This document shows, piece after piece, positions 43,633 through 52,717 of a DNA stretch of 64,000 nucleotides (position 1 is its first letter; each line of letters opens with the position of its first letter). The notes below the pieces were generated by a model, which was not told the DNA's origin, made no database searches, and was given only the letters and a program-made list of their open reading frames with translations. This stretch comes from Candidatus Eiseniibacteriota bacterium (lineage in GTDB: Bacteria; Joyebacterota; Joyebacteria; Joyebacterales; Joyebacteraceae): positions 1 through 64,000 of the forward strand of contig JAUXGN010000005.1 of NCBI GenBank assembly GCA_030622115.1, written 5' to 3'. The translations under genes were made by a program, and so were the position numbers.

Positions 43633-44201
43633 TCGGACGTCACCTCCTCGTGCGCCCTGTTTATCGCGCGCACGTTCCCATCCAGCACCTCCGGCCTGAA
43701 GCCGTGCGAGAACTTCTTCCTGATCTGCTCGATAACCGAATCGAGCGCCAGAAACGGCGACACCTTAATGAGCGCACCAAGCATCGGGGAATTCGGAATG
43801 GGTCTTCCTATCTCATCGATCGCGATCCCGGTCGCGTTCACGGTGTAGATCGTCCGCCCCTTAAGCCCCAGTTCACTCCTGATTGCCTGCGGCGGCTTCA
43901 GCGTATTGACGATCATGATCCCATCATCCGGCATGCCCGACGCGACATCTGCAGCAGTGAGCAGAGTATCATCGAGCACCACGACGATCTTTGGTGAGTA
44001 GATAGCGCAGTGCACCCGGATGGGCTCTTCGCTGATCCTGTTGAACCCGCGCATTGGCGCACCCATGCGCTCCGGCCCGTAGTCAGGAAACCCCTGACTG
44101 TACTTTCCCTCCATCGCGGCGGCCTCGGCCAGAAGCAGGGACGCCGTCTTGGCTCCCTGACCTCCGCGCCCGTGCCACCGGATCTCCAGCATTTCCGCCA
44201 T
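43629..44201 (-). CDS. porG: Pyruvate:ferredoxin oxidoreductase, gamma subunit
   Basis: Encodes 190 residues from ATG 44201, which has AAGGAGGT upstream; the longer frame to 44276 is not needed. IRWHGRGGQGAKTASLLLAEAAAMEGKYSQGFPDYGPERMGAPMRGFNRIS is the family signature. First gene of porGDAB. The operon implies anaerobic pyruvate metabolism. Confidence 0.95.
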   Translation of the reverse strand: MAEMLEIRWHGRGGQGAKTASLLLAEAAAMEGKYSQGFPDYGPERMGAPMRGFNRISEEPIRVHCAIYSPKIVVVLDDTLLTAADVASGMPDDGIMIVNTLKPPQAIRSELGLKGRTIYTVNATGIAIDEIGRPIPNSPMLGALIKVSPFLALDSVIEQIRKKFSHGFRPEVLDGNVRAINRAHEEVTSE

Positions 44202-44313
44202 AGTAGATACCTCCTTGCAGGCGCAGGAACCACCCCCACGCTCAGATAAATCAACTTGGGAGGTTAGCACCATCAAATGCGTCGGTCAAGGGGAAACCAG
44301 AAGGGCAAACCGC

Positions 44314-44913
44314 TCAGACAGCCCTGCGCTCATCGAGGGCTGTCCCGAGCGTCAGTTCATCAGCCAGATCGAGTTCGCCACCAACGGGGAGACCGCTTGC
44401 AAGCTTCGTCACGTTGATCCCCCGCTGCGAAAGGAGCCGTGCCACGTAGAGTGCCGTGGCCTCCCCCTCGGCCGTCGGGTTCAGCGCCAGAATTATCTCT
44501 GCGATCGTCTTACCTTCAAGCCGATCGAGCAGCCGGTCGATTCTGAGATTCTCGGGACCGATCCCGTCGAGCGGCGAGAGCAGCCCCCCGAGCACGTGGT
44601 AACGTCCTCTGAACCGTCCGGTTCGTTCCAACGCGAGGATGTCACTCGGCCGCTCAACCACGCACACGGTGGATGGATCTCGTCGCGCATCGCTGCAGAT
44701 CGCGCAGGGATCGTCCTCCGTAAGACCGCCGCAGATAGAACACCCGATCGTTCGCGTTCTTGCGTCCATTATGGCGCCCGCCAGCTCGGCACACTCGGCC
44801 TCCGGTGACGTGAGCAGCTTGAGAGCCATCCTGGTCGCCGACTTGCGTCCTATCCCCGGAAGCCGGGTAAAGAGCTGAACCAGTCGTTCCAGCGATGCGG
44901 GAAAACCAATCAT
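44314..44913 (-). CDS. recR: Recombination mediator RecR
   Basis: Encodes 199 residues from ATG 44913 (GGAG upstream). The helix-hairpin-helix LFTRLPGIGRKSATRMAL, the zinc finger CSICGGLTEDDPCAIC, and the Toprim domain (VVERPSDILALERTGRFRGRYHVLGG) are in order. It helps load RecA on gapped DNA. Last gene of dnaX-ybaB-recR. Confidence 0.96.
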   Translation of the reverse strand: MIGFPASLERLVQLFTRLPGIGRKSATRMALKLLTSPEAECAELAGAIMDARTRTIGCSICGGLTEDDPCAICSDARRDPSTVCVVERPSDILALERTGRFRGRYHVLGGLLSPLDGIGPENLRIDRLLDRLEGKTIAEIILALNPTAEGEATALYVARLLSQRGINVTKLASGLPVGGELDLADELTLGTALDERRAV

Positions 44914-44934
44914 GCTATCTCCGGGAACGGCCAT

Positions 44935-45249
44935 CTACCCCAGGCCGGGCGGCATCAAACCGCCGGTTACCTTCGCAAGCTCGGTCGCAGCGATCTCATC
45001 CGACTTCTGTTTGGCGTCACCCATCGCTGACATGAGCAGGTCCTCCAGCATCTCGACGTCCTTGGTGTCCAAAACCTCCGGATCCACCTTGATCGAGATG
45101 ACCTCATGATGCCCGTTCATAGTCACGCGGACGACACCCCCGCCCGCCGTGCCCTCGACTCGCTTGGAGGCCAGTTCCTCTCTGACCGCCGTCATGCGCT
45201 TCTCGAGCTTCTGAGCCTCCTTGAGCATCCTGGACATATCGTTTCCCAT
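44935..45249 (-). CDS. ybaB: YbaB/EbfC nucleoid-associated protein
   Basis: Encodes 104 residues. MLKEAQKLEKRMTAVREELASKRVEGTAGGGVVRVTMNGHHEVISIKVDPEVL is diagnostic, as is a C-terminal LAKVTGGLMPPGL. Small dimeric DNA-binding protein, here in its conserved position between dnaX and recR. Confidence 0.95.
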   Translation of the reverse strand: MGNDMSRMLKEAQKLEKRMTAVREELASKRVEGTAGGGVVRVTMNGHHEVISIKVDPEVLDTKDVEMLEDLLMSAMGDAKQKSDEIAATELAKVTGGLMPPGLG

Positions 45250-45265
45250 CCGTCTTCAGCTCCTG

Positions 45266-46981
45266 TCAGGATCCCTTGACGATCTCGCCATCGAAGATCT
45301 CGATCACCTTGTTGAGCATCGTGTCATCAGTCTCGACGGCCACCACTAGGGCGGGTTTGTTGGCTGTCTTAGGTCGGACCGAAGCTGTCGGCGCGAACCT
45401 CAGTGTCAGCCTCACGGGTCCGCCGTAAACCGATCCCGCCACTCGCTCCATCAACTTCATATTCCTGCGGTCCTCGAGCTGGTCTCGGTGAAAGCGGGAG
45501 CCGTTCCCCACCATCACTGCCAGCTCTCCTCCGGAGAACTGAGCTGCGTCCGCCTCATTCAGAAAGGCCCCGAGCGCCGGCTTCTCGCGCCGGATCGCCG
45601 CGAGCACTTCCGGCCACAACTCTACGCCGCCCGTGTACTCAGCTTTCCGTTCGAGGGTGTCTCCTTCTCCAGGCTGGGGCAACGCCGGCACTCTCTCCAC
45701 GCTGATTCCGCCGTCAGGCTCTCGTGACCCACTGGAACCTCTCGCCGGAGGTGCGGCCCGCGTCATGGATCGCCCGGAATCCCGCGGATCCGGAACGCGA
45801 ACGGACGCGACGCTCTTCTTGAGATTCCCGCCGCCCCCCTTTCCCTCACCTCCGCTTCCGGCGATCGAGCGCACGACGTCGTCAATCGAGACGGTTCGGT
45901 CGAGTCTTGCCATCCGGATCACCCCGAGTTCAACGAGAAGCCTGGGCTGAGTACTCCACTTGACCGCCGATTGGGATTCGATGCCGATTCCGAGAAGGCG
46001 TACCAGATCGTCCGCAAGCATATTGAGCGATGAAGAATCACGATCGCCGTAGTCCTGAAGCCGTCCGGTGAGCTTCGCCGCATCATGAACGGACGTCGCC
46101 AGCAGGAGATTGCCAAGGTGTTCCACGAGGCCGTCGATGAGATCCCGCGGGTCGAAGCCGGCTTCGAGTGCAGCCGTCAGCGCCTCGAGCGCCGCGCCGG
46201 CGTCATGGTCGGCCACGGCATCAGTCATCCGGAAGAAGACGTCCATGTCGGGAATCCCCAGGATGCTCACTACATCCTCCGGGGTAACGGTCGTCTTTCC
46301 CACTGACATCAGCTGGTCAAGAAGACTCTCGGCGTCACGCATGCTCCCGTCCGCTCGCGCCGCGATCAGACGAAGGGCCCCTTGAGCAACCTCAAGCTCT
46401 TCCGACGTCGCAATCTCAAGAAGACGTGATTCGATCTCCGCCGGGGAGATCCTGTGGAAATCAAAGCGCTGGCAACGTGAGGTAATGGTCTCGGGGATCT
46501 TCCCGGGCTCTGTTGTCGCGAGGATGAAGACGACGTGCTCCGGAGGCTCTTCGAGTGTCTTCAGGAGGGCATTAAACGCCTCCCTGGTCAACATGTGTGC
46601 CTCATCTATGATGTACACCTTCTTGCGACCCGAGAGGGGAGCGTACTGCACGGTCTCTCTGATACCGCGTGCGTCCTCGATCTTCCGATTCGACGCGCCG
46701 TCTATCTCGATCACGTCGAGGTTCTTCGCCTTCAGTATCTCGGTGCAGGAGACGCACTTCCCACAAGGAGTGTCAGTGGGACCTTCGTCGCAATTCAGGG
46801 CCTTGGCCAGAATTCTTGCCACCGTGGTCTTTCCAACTCCGCGGGGCCCGGAAAAGAGATAGGCGTGGGCTATTCGTCCCGATCGAACGGCGGCGCCAAG
46901 CGTGGCAACAACGTGTTTCTGGCCGACCACATCGGAGAACGTCTCCGGACGCCACTTCCTGGCAAGTACGACGTAGGACAT
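45266..46981 (-). CDS. dnaX: DNA polymerase III subunit gamma/tau
   Basis: Encodes 571 residues from ATG 46981 (AAGGGAG upstream). AAA+ core: YLFSGPRGVGKTTVARILAKALNC (Walker A), the zinc cluster CDEGPTDTPCGKCVSC, VYIIDEAHMLTREAFNALLKTLEEPP (Walker B), and sensor RFDFHRISPAEIESRL. A domain III collar and a less conserved C-terminal tau part follow. No A-rich slippery run is seen at the domain III/IV junction, so a programmed frameshift to make gamma is not indicated. Its upstream frame overlaps one arm of the SRP RNA inverted repeat. Confidence 0.95.
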   Translation of the reverse strand: MSYVVLARKWRPETFSDVVGQKHVVATLGAAVRSGRIAHAYLFSGPRGVGKTTVARILAKALNCDEGPTDTPCGKCVSCTEILKAKNLDVIEIDGASNRKIEDARGIRETVQYAPLSGRKKVYIIDEAHMLTREAFNALLKTLEEPPEHVVFILATTEPGKIPETITSRCQRFDFHRISPAEIESRLLEIATSEELEVAQGALRLIAARADGSMRDAESLLDQLMSVGKTTVTPEDVVSILGIPDMDVFFRMTDAVADHDAGAALEALTAALEAGFDPRDLIDGLVEHLGNLLLATSVHDAAKLTGRLQDYGDRDSSSLNMLADDLVRLLGIGIESQSAVKWSTQPRLLVELGVIRMARLDRTVSIDDVVRSIAGSGGEGKGGGGNLKKSVASVRVPDPRDSGRSMTRAAPPARGSSGSREPDGGISVERVPALPQPGEGDTLERKAEYTGGVELWPEVLAAIRREKPALGAFLNEADAAQFSGGELAVMVGNGSRFHRDQLEDRRNMKLMERVAGSVYGGPVRLTLRFAPTASVRPKTANKPALVVAVETDDTMLNKVIEIFDGEIVKGS

Positions 46982-47020
46982 GCGTTCTCTCCCTTCGCGG
47001 TCCATCCAAGGATGCTCTTT

Positions 47021-47043
47021 GGAGATCTGAAACCCTGACACGC
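47021..47043. repeat. Right-hand (3') arm of the inverted repeat around the SRP RNA
   Basis: These 23 bases are the reverse complement of 47296-47319 except for one extra base in the latter. In the minus-strand RNA they form a stem that closes the SRP RNA precursor. Such stems are RNase III processing sites for the small cytoplasmic RNA of Bacillus subtilis. Confidence 0.75.
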
Positions 47044-47295
47044 ATCCACTCCGACCCTCGGGACGGAAGCGTAGACCAGCAGTTGGCTCGAGTCAAGCTT
47101 CCCCACGGCACATCGTGTTACCGGCTTACGGCTGCTGCCTTCCGGCCCTGACCGGATTCACCGGACCCGATTGCGCGGGACCTGACCTTCAACACTACTT
47201 GCTTGACCGCGTCCCCCGCACCGAAAAGCCTCGATGGGTGTTCGACCCCGCTGTAGCGGATTGCGGGTCACAGGGCACCGCTAGTTCCCCGTCTA
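47044..47295 (-). ncRNA. ffs: Signal recognition particle RNA, large bacterial (Alu-containing) type
   Basis: On the minus strand the 5' part folds as an Alu domain (CTAGACGGGGAACTAGCGG, then GCCCTGTGACCCGCAATCC and AGCGGGGTCGAACACCC). The S domain contains the Ffh-binding helix 8 with GTCAGGGCCGGAAGGCAGCAGCC, including the GGAA tetraloop and the symmetric loop. Segments GGTCAAGC and GCTTGACTC pair as part of helix 5. The length (about 250 bases) matches the Bacillus or Thermus class rather than the short 4.5S RNA. Ends are approximate and are taken from the flanking inverted repeat. It works with Ffh and with FtsY at 8484. Confidence 0.9.
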
Positions 47296-47319
47296 GCGTG
47301 TCAGGGTTCTCAGATCTCC
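47296..47319. repeat. Left-hand (5') arm of the inverted repeat around the SRP RNA
   Basis: Partner of 47021-47043; 24 bases with one bulged position. In the transcript it lies just before the Alu domain of the SRP RNA. Confidence 0.75.
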
Positions 47320-47377
47320 GGGAGAAGATCGGGGCTGGTCGCTTGCCGGGCGGATGCACACGCCCAGCAACTGCCCG

Positions 47378-47415
47378 CGAAGCCCACCCGCTCTGAGATG
47401 AGCGAGCGGGCTTCG
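47378..47415 (-). terminator. Hairpin downstream of tRNA-Ala
   Basis: Arms 47378-47393 and 47400-47415 pair over 16 positions with three mismatches, closing a loop of about six bases. It follows the tRNA-Ala gene by 10 bases on the minus strand. No T run follows, so it could be a processing stem or an attenuator before the SRP RNA. Confidence 0.35.
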
Positions 47416-47425
47416 AGAGTAAGTC

Positions 47426-47501
47426 TGGTGGAGATGAGCGGGTTCGAACCGCCGACCTCTGCCTTGCGAAGGCAGCGCTCTCCCAACTGAGCTACATCCC
47501 C
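47426..47501 (-). tRNA. tRNA-Ala (anticodon CGC)
   Basis: The acceptor stem GGGGATG/CATCTCC contains the G3:U70 pair that identifies alanine tRNAs. The anticodon loop TTCGCAA gives CGC. The T arm is GGCGGTTCGAACCCGCT-like and CCA is encoded. Confidence 0.95.
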
Positions 47502-47533
47502 GTATCTATCTGTCACACTTGCGCGCTTGATGG

Positions 47534-47624
<91 letters not shown>

Positions 47625-47635
47625 GGACCGCATTC

Positions 47636-47725
47636 TGGCGGTGGGGGTGGGATTCGAACCCACGGTACCCAGAGGGTACAACGGTTTTCGAGACCGTCAC
47701 GATCGACCAGCTCCGTCACCCCACC
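47636..47725 (-). tRNA. tRNA-Ser (anticodon CGA)
   Basis: 90 bases with a long variable arm (GTACCC...GGGTAC). Anticodon loop CTCGAAA gives CGA. Acceptor GGTGGGG with CCCCACC, discriminator G, encoded CCA. Confidence 0.95.
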
Positions 47726-47749
47726 GTGTACCGCCGGCGTACGGCGATC

Positions 47750-48250
47750 TCACCTGCTCCGCGCTCGCAAGGTCGCGAAGAAATCAGAGAGTAGCGCTCC
47801 ACACTCGGTTTCCATTACGCCCGAGCTGATCGCCACGCGGTGATTCAGACGCGGATCATCCGGAATATTCCCCAGAGACCCACAGTAGCCACCTTTCTCG
47901 TCGGCACATCCGAAGACAAGGCGGCTCAGGCGAGCATGCACAATCGCTCCCGCGCACATAGGACAAGGCTCCATCGTAGTATAGATGCTGGCCCCAGTCA
48001 AGCGCGGTACGCCCAATGAGCGAGTGGCGGCTCCAATGGCGATGATCTCAGCATGCGCAGTGGGGTCTCTGAACCTCTCGACCTGATTGTGTCCGCGACC
48101 GATGATCCTGTCCCCAAGAACCACGACGGCGCCCACCGGCACCTCCCGTTCCTTGAGTGCGAGTTCCGCCTCTTTGAGAGCGGCCTCCATCCATCGCCGG
48201 TCCGTTCTGTGTCGTGCACTCGCCCTGATCTCCAAGTCCCTCACCCCCAT
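47750..48250 (-). CDS. tadA: tRNA-specific adenosine deaminase
   Basis: Encodes about 166 residues. The zinc site is TAHAEIIAIGAA (HAE) and EPCPMCAGAIVHARLSRLVFG (PCxxC). It makes inosine at position 34 of tRNA-Arg(ACG); that tRNA is in this window at 59777. The start is not certain: ATG 48250 is listed, an upstream start at 48280 or the ATG of WMEAALKEAE is possible. Expressed next to a tRNA cluster. Confidence 0.92.
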   Translation of the reverse strand: MGVRDLEIRASARHRTDRRWMEAALKEAELALKEREVPVGAVVVLGDRIIGRGHNQVERFRDPTAHAEIIAIGAATRSLGVPRLTGASIYTTMEPCPMCAGAIVHARLSRLVFGCADEKGGYCGSLGNIPDDPRLNHRVAISSGVMETECGALLSDFFATLRARSR

Positions 48251-48381
48251 CCGGTCGCTTGCCAGCGAACAACGTAGCAACGACTCGATGCCCTGTCAAC
48301 CGCATCCAGACCCAACAGCGGGAGACCCTGCTCAACAGGCAGGGCCTCTATAGGTAGCGAGACTGATCACGCCGGATTGTG

Positions 48382-49374
48382 CTAGTTGACGGTGTCGCCT
48401 TCGTAAACCATGACGCGGTTCCTGCCGGCGGCCTTCGCCTTGTAGAGCGCCCGGTCCGCAGCTTCTATGAGTGTGCTCTTTGATGATGCGTGCACCGGGA
48501 AGGTAGCTACGCCGATGCTGATCGTGAGCCGCCCCAGGGGCAGTACTTCCTCGCCCTCGAACTCCGTCTCGTCGACCAGGGTGCATATCCGTTCGGCCAT
48601 CCGCAGAGCTGCATCACCGCTGATTTCCGGCACGATGATGGCGAATTCCTCTCCGCCGTATCTGGCCACGTAGTCGCAACTCCGCGAAGCACGCTGCAGC
48701 GTGTGGCCCATCTGCTTCAATGCCTTGTCGCCTGCCGGATGGCCGTGGGTGTCATTGAAATGCTTGAAGGTATCGATGTCTATCATCAGAAGATTCACGC
48801 TGCGCTCGTATCGCGCCGCGCGACTGATCTCCGTCTCCAGTATCTGGTGGAAGAACCTGTGGTTGTAGAGGTCGGTCAGTCCATCCCTGCGCGACAGTTC
48901 CTTGTAGAATTCACCCTCGGCAGCCTGCTGCCGGAGCCCTCGCTCCTTCACCCGGTTTGCCACAATGATGCGTATCTGATCGATGTTGAACGGCTTCGTG
49001 ATGTAGTCAACTGCCCCGAGCTTCATCGATTCGACGGCGGTCTCCATCGACGCATACCCCGTCATCACTATTACGTCGACTTCGTATGGAAGCTCCTTCG
49101 CGGCTGCAACAACTCCGAGCCCATCAAGCTCGGGCATCACGATATCCGTCAGCACGATATCGAAGGTGGAAGCAGTGAGAAGATCAACGGCCTCTCGACC
49201 GGACGCCGCCAGTTGAATCTCGTAGCCTTCCTCGCGCAGAACCTCATTGAGGAAGGTCCGCATTATTTCCTCGTCGTCCACTATCAGGAGCTTGATCAAG
49301 CGTCCGCGTGACCCAGCGTCCTCCAGTTCGTAGCCCTCGTCTCTCACTGTCTTCTTATTCATGTGATCAGGCAT
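48382..49374 (-). CDS. Response regulator with diguanylate cyclase (REC-GGDEF)
   Basis: Encodes about 330 residues. The receiver domain has LLIVDDEEIMRTFL, the phospho-acceptor in DIVLTDIVMPELDG, MTGYAS and the YITKPF lysine. The GGDEF domain has the active site YGGEEF and an intact inhibitory I-site (RSCD five residues before it), followed by ISIGVATFP and AADRALYKAKAAGRN. It should make c-di-GMP when phosphorylated, with product inhibition. The ATG at 49374 overlaps the stop of the histidine kinase gene, so kinase and regulator are a coupled pair. An ATG at 49362 is an alternative. Confidence 0.92.
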   Translation of the reverse strand: MPDHMNKKTVRDEGYELEDAGSRGRLIKLLIVDDEEIMRTFLNEVLREEGYEIQLAASGREAVDLLTASTFDIVLTDIVMPELDGLGVVAAAKELPYEVDVIVMTGYASMETAVESMKLGAVDYITKPFNIDQIRIIVANRVKERGLRQQAAEGEFYKELSRRDGLTDLYNHRFFHQILETEISRAARYERSVNLLMIDIDTFKHFNDTHGHPAGDKALKQMGHTLQRASRSCDYVARYGGEEFAIIVPEISGDAALRMAERICTLVDETEFEGEEVLPLGRLTISIGVATFPVHASSKSTLIEAADRALYKAKAAGRNRVMVYEGDTVN

Positions 49375-51520
49375 AATCAACTGCGCACCTATTCCCTTCG
49401 TCACCCCGCGTCGAATCCAGCCCTGTCACTGCAGCTGGCAGCCGCACGACAAACGTGGAACCCACACCAGGAGTGCTCTCAATCTCTATCTCTCCACCGT
49501 GCTCGGAAACAATGCCGTAGCTGATCGACAGCCCCAGCCCTGTGCCACGACCCACTTCGCGCCTCGTGAAGAACGGCTCGAAGATGCGCTCCATATCCTC
49601 TCTCGCAATGCCGCACCCCTCGTCGGCAAAGCACACCACAACCTCGGGTCTCTCAGTTTGTGCACCAGAAAGTCTGGATGACAGGGACAGGCAACCGCCC
49701 GTCTCCATCGCGTCTCTCGCATTCAGGGCCATGTTCATGAACACCTGTTTGAGTTCTGCTGCGCTGCCGTGCACGTCGGGAATGGAATTCGCGAGATCAG
49801 CCTCGATCTCGAGACCCCTCATTCGGAACTGTTCGGCCATGATCTCAACGGTCTCGCTCAGGACCTCGTTGATGTCAACGGTGGCCCGAACTGACCCGGA
49901 TGGCTCTGAGAATGCCAAGAGGTTCGACACGATGCCGCTGCACCGCCTGGCCTCGCGCTCAATCTGAGAGAGGTGACCGACGAACCTTCTCACTTCGTCC
50001 TGCCCGAGTCCCTCCGACCCTGCATCGGAGAGCCTCTCCAGGTCGAATTGCGCAAAGCCCAGAATCCCGCCGAGTGGGTTGTTGAGTTCGTGGGCAACTC
50101 CAGCCGCGAGTTCACCCACAGCAGCCAGTCTGCCTGATCGGACTACGTTCGCCTGCATATCCTTGAGATCATGAGTCCGCTCTTCCACCCTCTTCTCGAG
50201 ATCCTCGTTCAACGCTGCCAGCTCTGCCTCCGTGGCTCGCAGGGTGGCCGTTCGGGACTTGACCTCCTCCTCAAGACGGGAGTTCCATTCCTCGACGATC
50301 GTTCGTGACTCCTCCAACCGCTCGTGGAGTCGGATATTCTCCACGATGCGTGCAAGCCGCGAGGCAACTGTCTCGAAGAACTCGAGTTGCTCCCCTCCCA
50401 GGCTCGCCGCCGCGTGCCTCTGAAGCGAGAGAACGCCTATCTGGCGCTCTCCGATCAGCAAAGGAAGACCGAGCCAGCTTCTCATCCGAACAGATTCCTC
50501 TCCTCGGCCTTCATGCTCCTCCAGCGCCTTGCCGTATCTGTCGGTCTCCTGGGTGAGATCGTCTATCTGAATCGAGCTGTTCGCCTCAACAACTCGCCTG
50601 ACGAGAGATTGCTCAAGCCTCAGCCTTGAGATCTCAGTCTTCTCGCCATCGGCCATGCAGATACAATCCTCCCCGGTCTCACTGATCTCATCGAGGAGTG
50701 TCAGACAGATCCCATCTACTCCCAATCGCTCCCGCAGGAGTCCGTGCGTCAATGATATGAGTTCATCCAGATGGAGTGTCGAGGAGATGCCCTGTCCGAT
50801 GTCGTTGAGCAGCTTGAGCTGCTCGACCCGCACCGCAAGACCTTGGCCCGTCTCCCAGAGCCCCTTTCCCGCTGCGCCGACTACGACCAACACAGTGGCC
50901 AGAAGTGGGAACGTGGCCGGCTCTCCCGGAATGTACGATGCAACCATCAGCATCGCGAGCGGGAGCATTGCCAGCTCCGCGACAACGCCACGCGTCCGCA
51001 GCCACTTGACATACTCGCCGAGTGGTTCGTTTCGATAATCTCCCGTAAGCATGTGAAGCACATTTGTCACGGCCCCGAACGCCACGAACATCGCGGCGAA
51101 CCTGCCGACGTCGGTCAACTCGAGCCCCATGAGAGGCATCCTGCCGCCGATTGCGAAGTAGCACGCGCCCGCCGCGAGGATGCCGAGCACACGACTCGCG
51201 GTGTCGCGGAGCGCGTACAAGATCTCGCTTCTGAGCACGAGTGCAGTCAGGATCACTCCTGAGATCGTGACAACCCAAACTGCTACTGCAACTCCGAAGA
51301 GAGCGAGAGTGGCCGCATAGACCGCCATGCCGAAGGAGACGTAATGGCGCTTCGCCACCGGGAACGCGAAGAGTCCCGCAGCCAAGGCTATCGCGCTCAT
51401 GATGCCGACCGCTCCCCAAGCGATGCAGTCCATCCGGAACCCGACAACCGCGACGACGACCCCTGCGACTCCCAACAACAGCCAACCCCTCACCTTCACA
51501 GCCCCCGTCCCCCGAGGCAT
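49367..51520 (-). CDS. Membrane sensor histidine kinase with GAF domain
   Basis: Encodes about 717 residues (start uncertain; the frame is open to a GTG at 51628). Six or seven membrane helices fill the first 220 residues, then a GAF domain (about 245-395), a coiled coil, HisKA with the phospho-accepting His in AAGVAHELNNPLGGILGF, and a HATPase_c domain (VFMNMALNARDAM, DEGCGIAREDMERIFEPFF, GRGTGLGLSISYGIVSEHGG). It probably senses a membrane or small-molecule signal and phosphorylates the REC-GGDEF protein encoded next. Confidence 0.9.
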   Translation of the reverse strand: MPRGTGAVKVRGWLLLGVAGVVVAVVGFRMDCIAWGAVGIMSAIALAAGLFAFPVAKRHYVSFGMAVYAATLALFGVAVAVWVVTISGVILTALVLRSEILYALRDTASRVLGILAAGACYFAIGGRMPLMGLELTDVGRFAAMFVAFGAVTNVLHMLTGDYRNEPLGEYVKWLRTRGVVAELAMLPLAMLMVASYIPGEPATFPLLATVLVVVGAAGKGLWETGQGLAVRVEQLKLLNDIGQGISSTLHLDELISLTHGLLRERLGVDGICLTLLDEISETGEDCICMADGEKTEISRLRLEQSLVRRVVEANSSIQIDDLTQETDRYGKALEEHEGRGEESVRMRSWLGLPLLIGERQIGVLSLQRHAAASLGGEQLEFFETVASRLARIVENIRLHERLEESRTIVEEWNSRLEEEVKSRTATLRATEAELAALNEDLEKRVEERTHDLKDMQANVVRSGRLAAVGELAAGVAHELNNPLGGILGFAQFDLERLSDAGSEGLGQDEVRRFVGHLSQIEREARRCSGIVSNLLAFSEPSGSVRATVDINEVLSETVEIMAEQFRMRGLEIEADLANSIPDVHGSAAELKQVFMNMALNARDAMETGGCLSLSSRLSGAQTERPEVVVCFADEGCGIAREDMERIFEPFFTRREVGRGTGLGLSISYGIVSEHGGEIEIESTPGVGSTFVVRLPAAVTGLDSTRGDEGNRCAVDYA

Positions 51521-51888
51521 ACCACTACCGTTCTCAAGGTCTGTCGTTGTCCCGCCGTCTGCCAGGAATTCCAAGCTCCGGTTCCTCCCCCAAGAAGTGG
51601 TCTCCACTACCCCATTCCGGTTCGGCACGCCTCTACATCAATCGGGTCAGCACATCGTACCGTGCAACCATGTGCCCCTCCAGACCCGACGGCAACCCCG
51701 TCGGGATACTGATCCAGCTCCATAAGTGCAAGTGGCGTGCCACGCTGAGCCGATTGAGTGATCTTCGCCGAGACACCATGAACAGGCCACTTCCAGCATG
51801 GTTTGGCAGAGATCGCCCTCCTCCGAACGCGAGCGCGGGGCGTCTCGAAAGCCGCCCCGCGCCTCGTTCTGTCGCTGGATTCAGAGCC

Positions 51889-52704
51889 TCAGTCGCGAAC
51901 TGCATCCACCGCTATCTCGTGATGCGACAGTCCCCCTGCTACTGATGCTCCCGACAAGGAGATCCTGTTGTGCCCTGAAGCGAGTCGCCACGGCCCGAAT
52001 CGCCCTGCCGCATCAAGGGACTCCGGCCCACGTGTACCGTCATCGTTTGAGAGAGCCACTGAGATCGCCGGCGCCGGCCGCCCCCCCTTCTCCACGCGAC
52101 CCGTCAGTTCCGCGAAGCCGCCGGACCACTCAAGCAGATACTCGACCGTGATGCCGCCTTCCTCTCGCCAGAGCACGTTCACGGCAGTGTGGCGCGATCG
52201 TGCGGCCGCCGCCAGAGGCACATGGGGAGCAACGCTCCAACCCAGAAGCTCTTCGACTGAGGCTGCCACGGTTCTCGCAGTCGTCAGAGTCTTCTCCGAT
52301 ATCCTCACCAAGAGTGTCCGCCGCTCCTCTGTGAGACGCTTCATGACGCGTTCGATGGTCTCCTGCCTGACATCGCATTCGTGGGATTCTCCCATCGCCC
52401 ACATATCTGCCAATTCAGCCAGGCAGCTCCTGCAATGAACGAGATGTCGTTCGAACTCTGCAGCTCCGGATGAGTCCAGTCTTCCATCAGCATAGGCCAG
52501 AAGTTCATCCGACCTGGTGCAAACCGTGTCCGGCACTGCCGGTCCGGCGCGCTCTCTGAGGGCATGCGTCATTGCCGTCAGGATCGCCAGTTCTCTTCGG
52601 CAGCTCGGACAGTTGCGAAGGTGTTTCTCGAGTTCGGCGCGCTCAACTTCAGTCTCAAGGCCCTCGATGTAGGCAAGAAGCCGTTCGCGTGGTGGGCATA
52701 CCAT
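51889..52704 (-). CDS. Double zinc-finger (ZAS) anti-sigma factor, soluble
   Basis: Encodes 271 residues. Two zinc anti-sigma fingers are in tandem: HLRNCPSC (about 28-35) and HLVHCRSC (about 87-94), each HxxxCxxC, each preceded by a cysteine (Cys 3 and Cys 62). An amphipathic helical region follows (about 110-160), then about 100 residues of probable beta structure. There is no transmembrane segment, so the protein should be cytoplasmic, unlike most anti-sigma factors. It starts 13 bases after the sigma factor gene and would bind that sigma factor. Two fingers in one protein suggest an internal duplication. Confidence 0.85.
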   Translation of the reverse strand: MVCPPRERLLAYIEGLETEVERAELEKHLRNCPSCRRELAILTAMTHALRERAGPAVPDTVCTRSDELLAYADGRLDSSGAAEFERHLVHCRSCLAELADMWAMGESHECDVRQETIERVMKRLTEERRTLLVRISEKTLTTARTVAASVEELLGWSVAPHVPLAAAARSRHTAVNVLWREEGGITVEYLLEWSGGFAELTGRVEKGGRPAPAISVALSNDDGTRGPESLDAAGRFGPWRLASGHNRISLSGASVAGGLSHHEIAVDAVRD

Positions 52705-52717
52705 GATCGTCAGTCCC

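Noticed and set aside
45266-46981. Programmed frameshift in dnaX to produce a short gamma subunit
   Set aside because: No run of A bases or other slippery heptamer followed by a stem is visible near the domain III/IV junction.
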